A stretch of 64,000 nucleotides of DNA from assembly GCF_000156235.1 (NCBI RefSeq), contig NZ_DS996813.1, positions 124,001 through 188,000 of the forward strand, written 5' to 3'. The notes beneath the pieces are model-generated. The model did not search any database and was not told the DNA's origin. It saw only the letters and a list, made by a program, of their open reading frames with translations. The stretch is from Pseudovibrio sp000156235. GTDB lineage: Bacteria > Pseudomonadota > Alphaproteobacteria > Rhizobiales > Stappiaceae. Both the position numbers and the translations under genes were made by a program. Positions 63,998-64,000 of this stretch are shown here, one piece after another. The stretch's first letter is position 1. The number at the start of each line of letters is the position of its first letter.

Positions 63998-64000
63998 AAA

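Overview
The window reads as chromosomal DNA of a motile alphaproteobacterium. Evidence is a rhizobial-type flagellar cluster with FlaF, FlbT, MotC, MotE and a single-domain FlgJ, an alphaproteobacterial DUF2865 protein, CreA, class II DAHP synthase and moderate GC. My inference is a Stappiaceae-like marine genus such as Pseudovibrio; 16S or whole-genome comparison would be needed to confirm.

Left part (1-23 kb): mostly single housekeeping genes. They are cimA (cut by the window edge), cysS, a YcbB-type L,D-transpeptidase, a class C beta-lactamase-like hydrolase, creA, a DUF2865 protein, gltX, two MFS permeases, nadE, a receiver-only response regulator, class II aroG, a gamma-glutamylcyclotransferase-like gene, gor, a DUF2059 protein, rpiA, a frameshifted phosphoglycolate-phosphatase gene and tRNA-Val(TAC). 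The hydrolase gene is bracketed by arrays of a 122-bp repeat. Each repeat unit is two inverted copies of a REP-like palindrome.

Middle (23-36 kb): a stand-alone trpB; a dipeptide/oligopeptide ABC operon (dppA-B-C-D-F) with a second, closely similar binding-protein gene downstream; then merR, slyX and gntR regulators. Each transcription unit ends in a clear intrinsic terminator, and one terminator lies inside the dpp operon after the first binding-protein gene.

Right part (35.4 kb to the end): one long minus-strand flagellar region. Read in transcription order it is flgC-fliE-flgG-flgA-flgI-motE-flgH-fliL-fliP, a terminator, three flagellin genes each with its own leader and terminator, an unknown gene, fliF-fliH-motB-motC-fliK-lytic transglycosylase, flgE-flgK-flgL-flaF-flbT-flgD-fliQ-flhA-fliR, fliJ, flgJ, a flgN-like gene and two unknown genes. 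It supplies rod, rings, hook, filament, much of the export gate, motor and flagellin-translation control. FliG, FliM, FliN, FliI, FlhB, FlgB, FlgF and MotA are not in the window.

The two most unusual signals are non-coding. (1) A pair of about 390- and 490-nt intergenic elements at 7.5-7.9 kb (+) and 24.9-25.4 kb (-) share sequence blocks, GNRA-loop hairpins and compensatory changes, so they look like one family of structured RNA that I cannot name. (2) The three flagellin mRNA leaders share a covarying fold that includes a hairpin masking the Shine-Dalgarno sequence, a plausible target for FlbT-type control.
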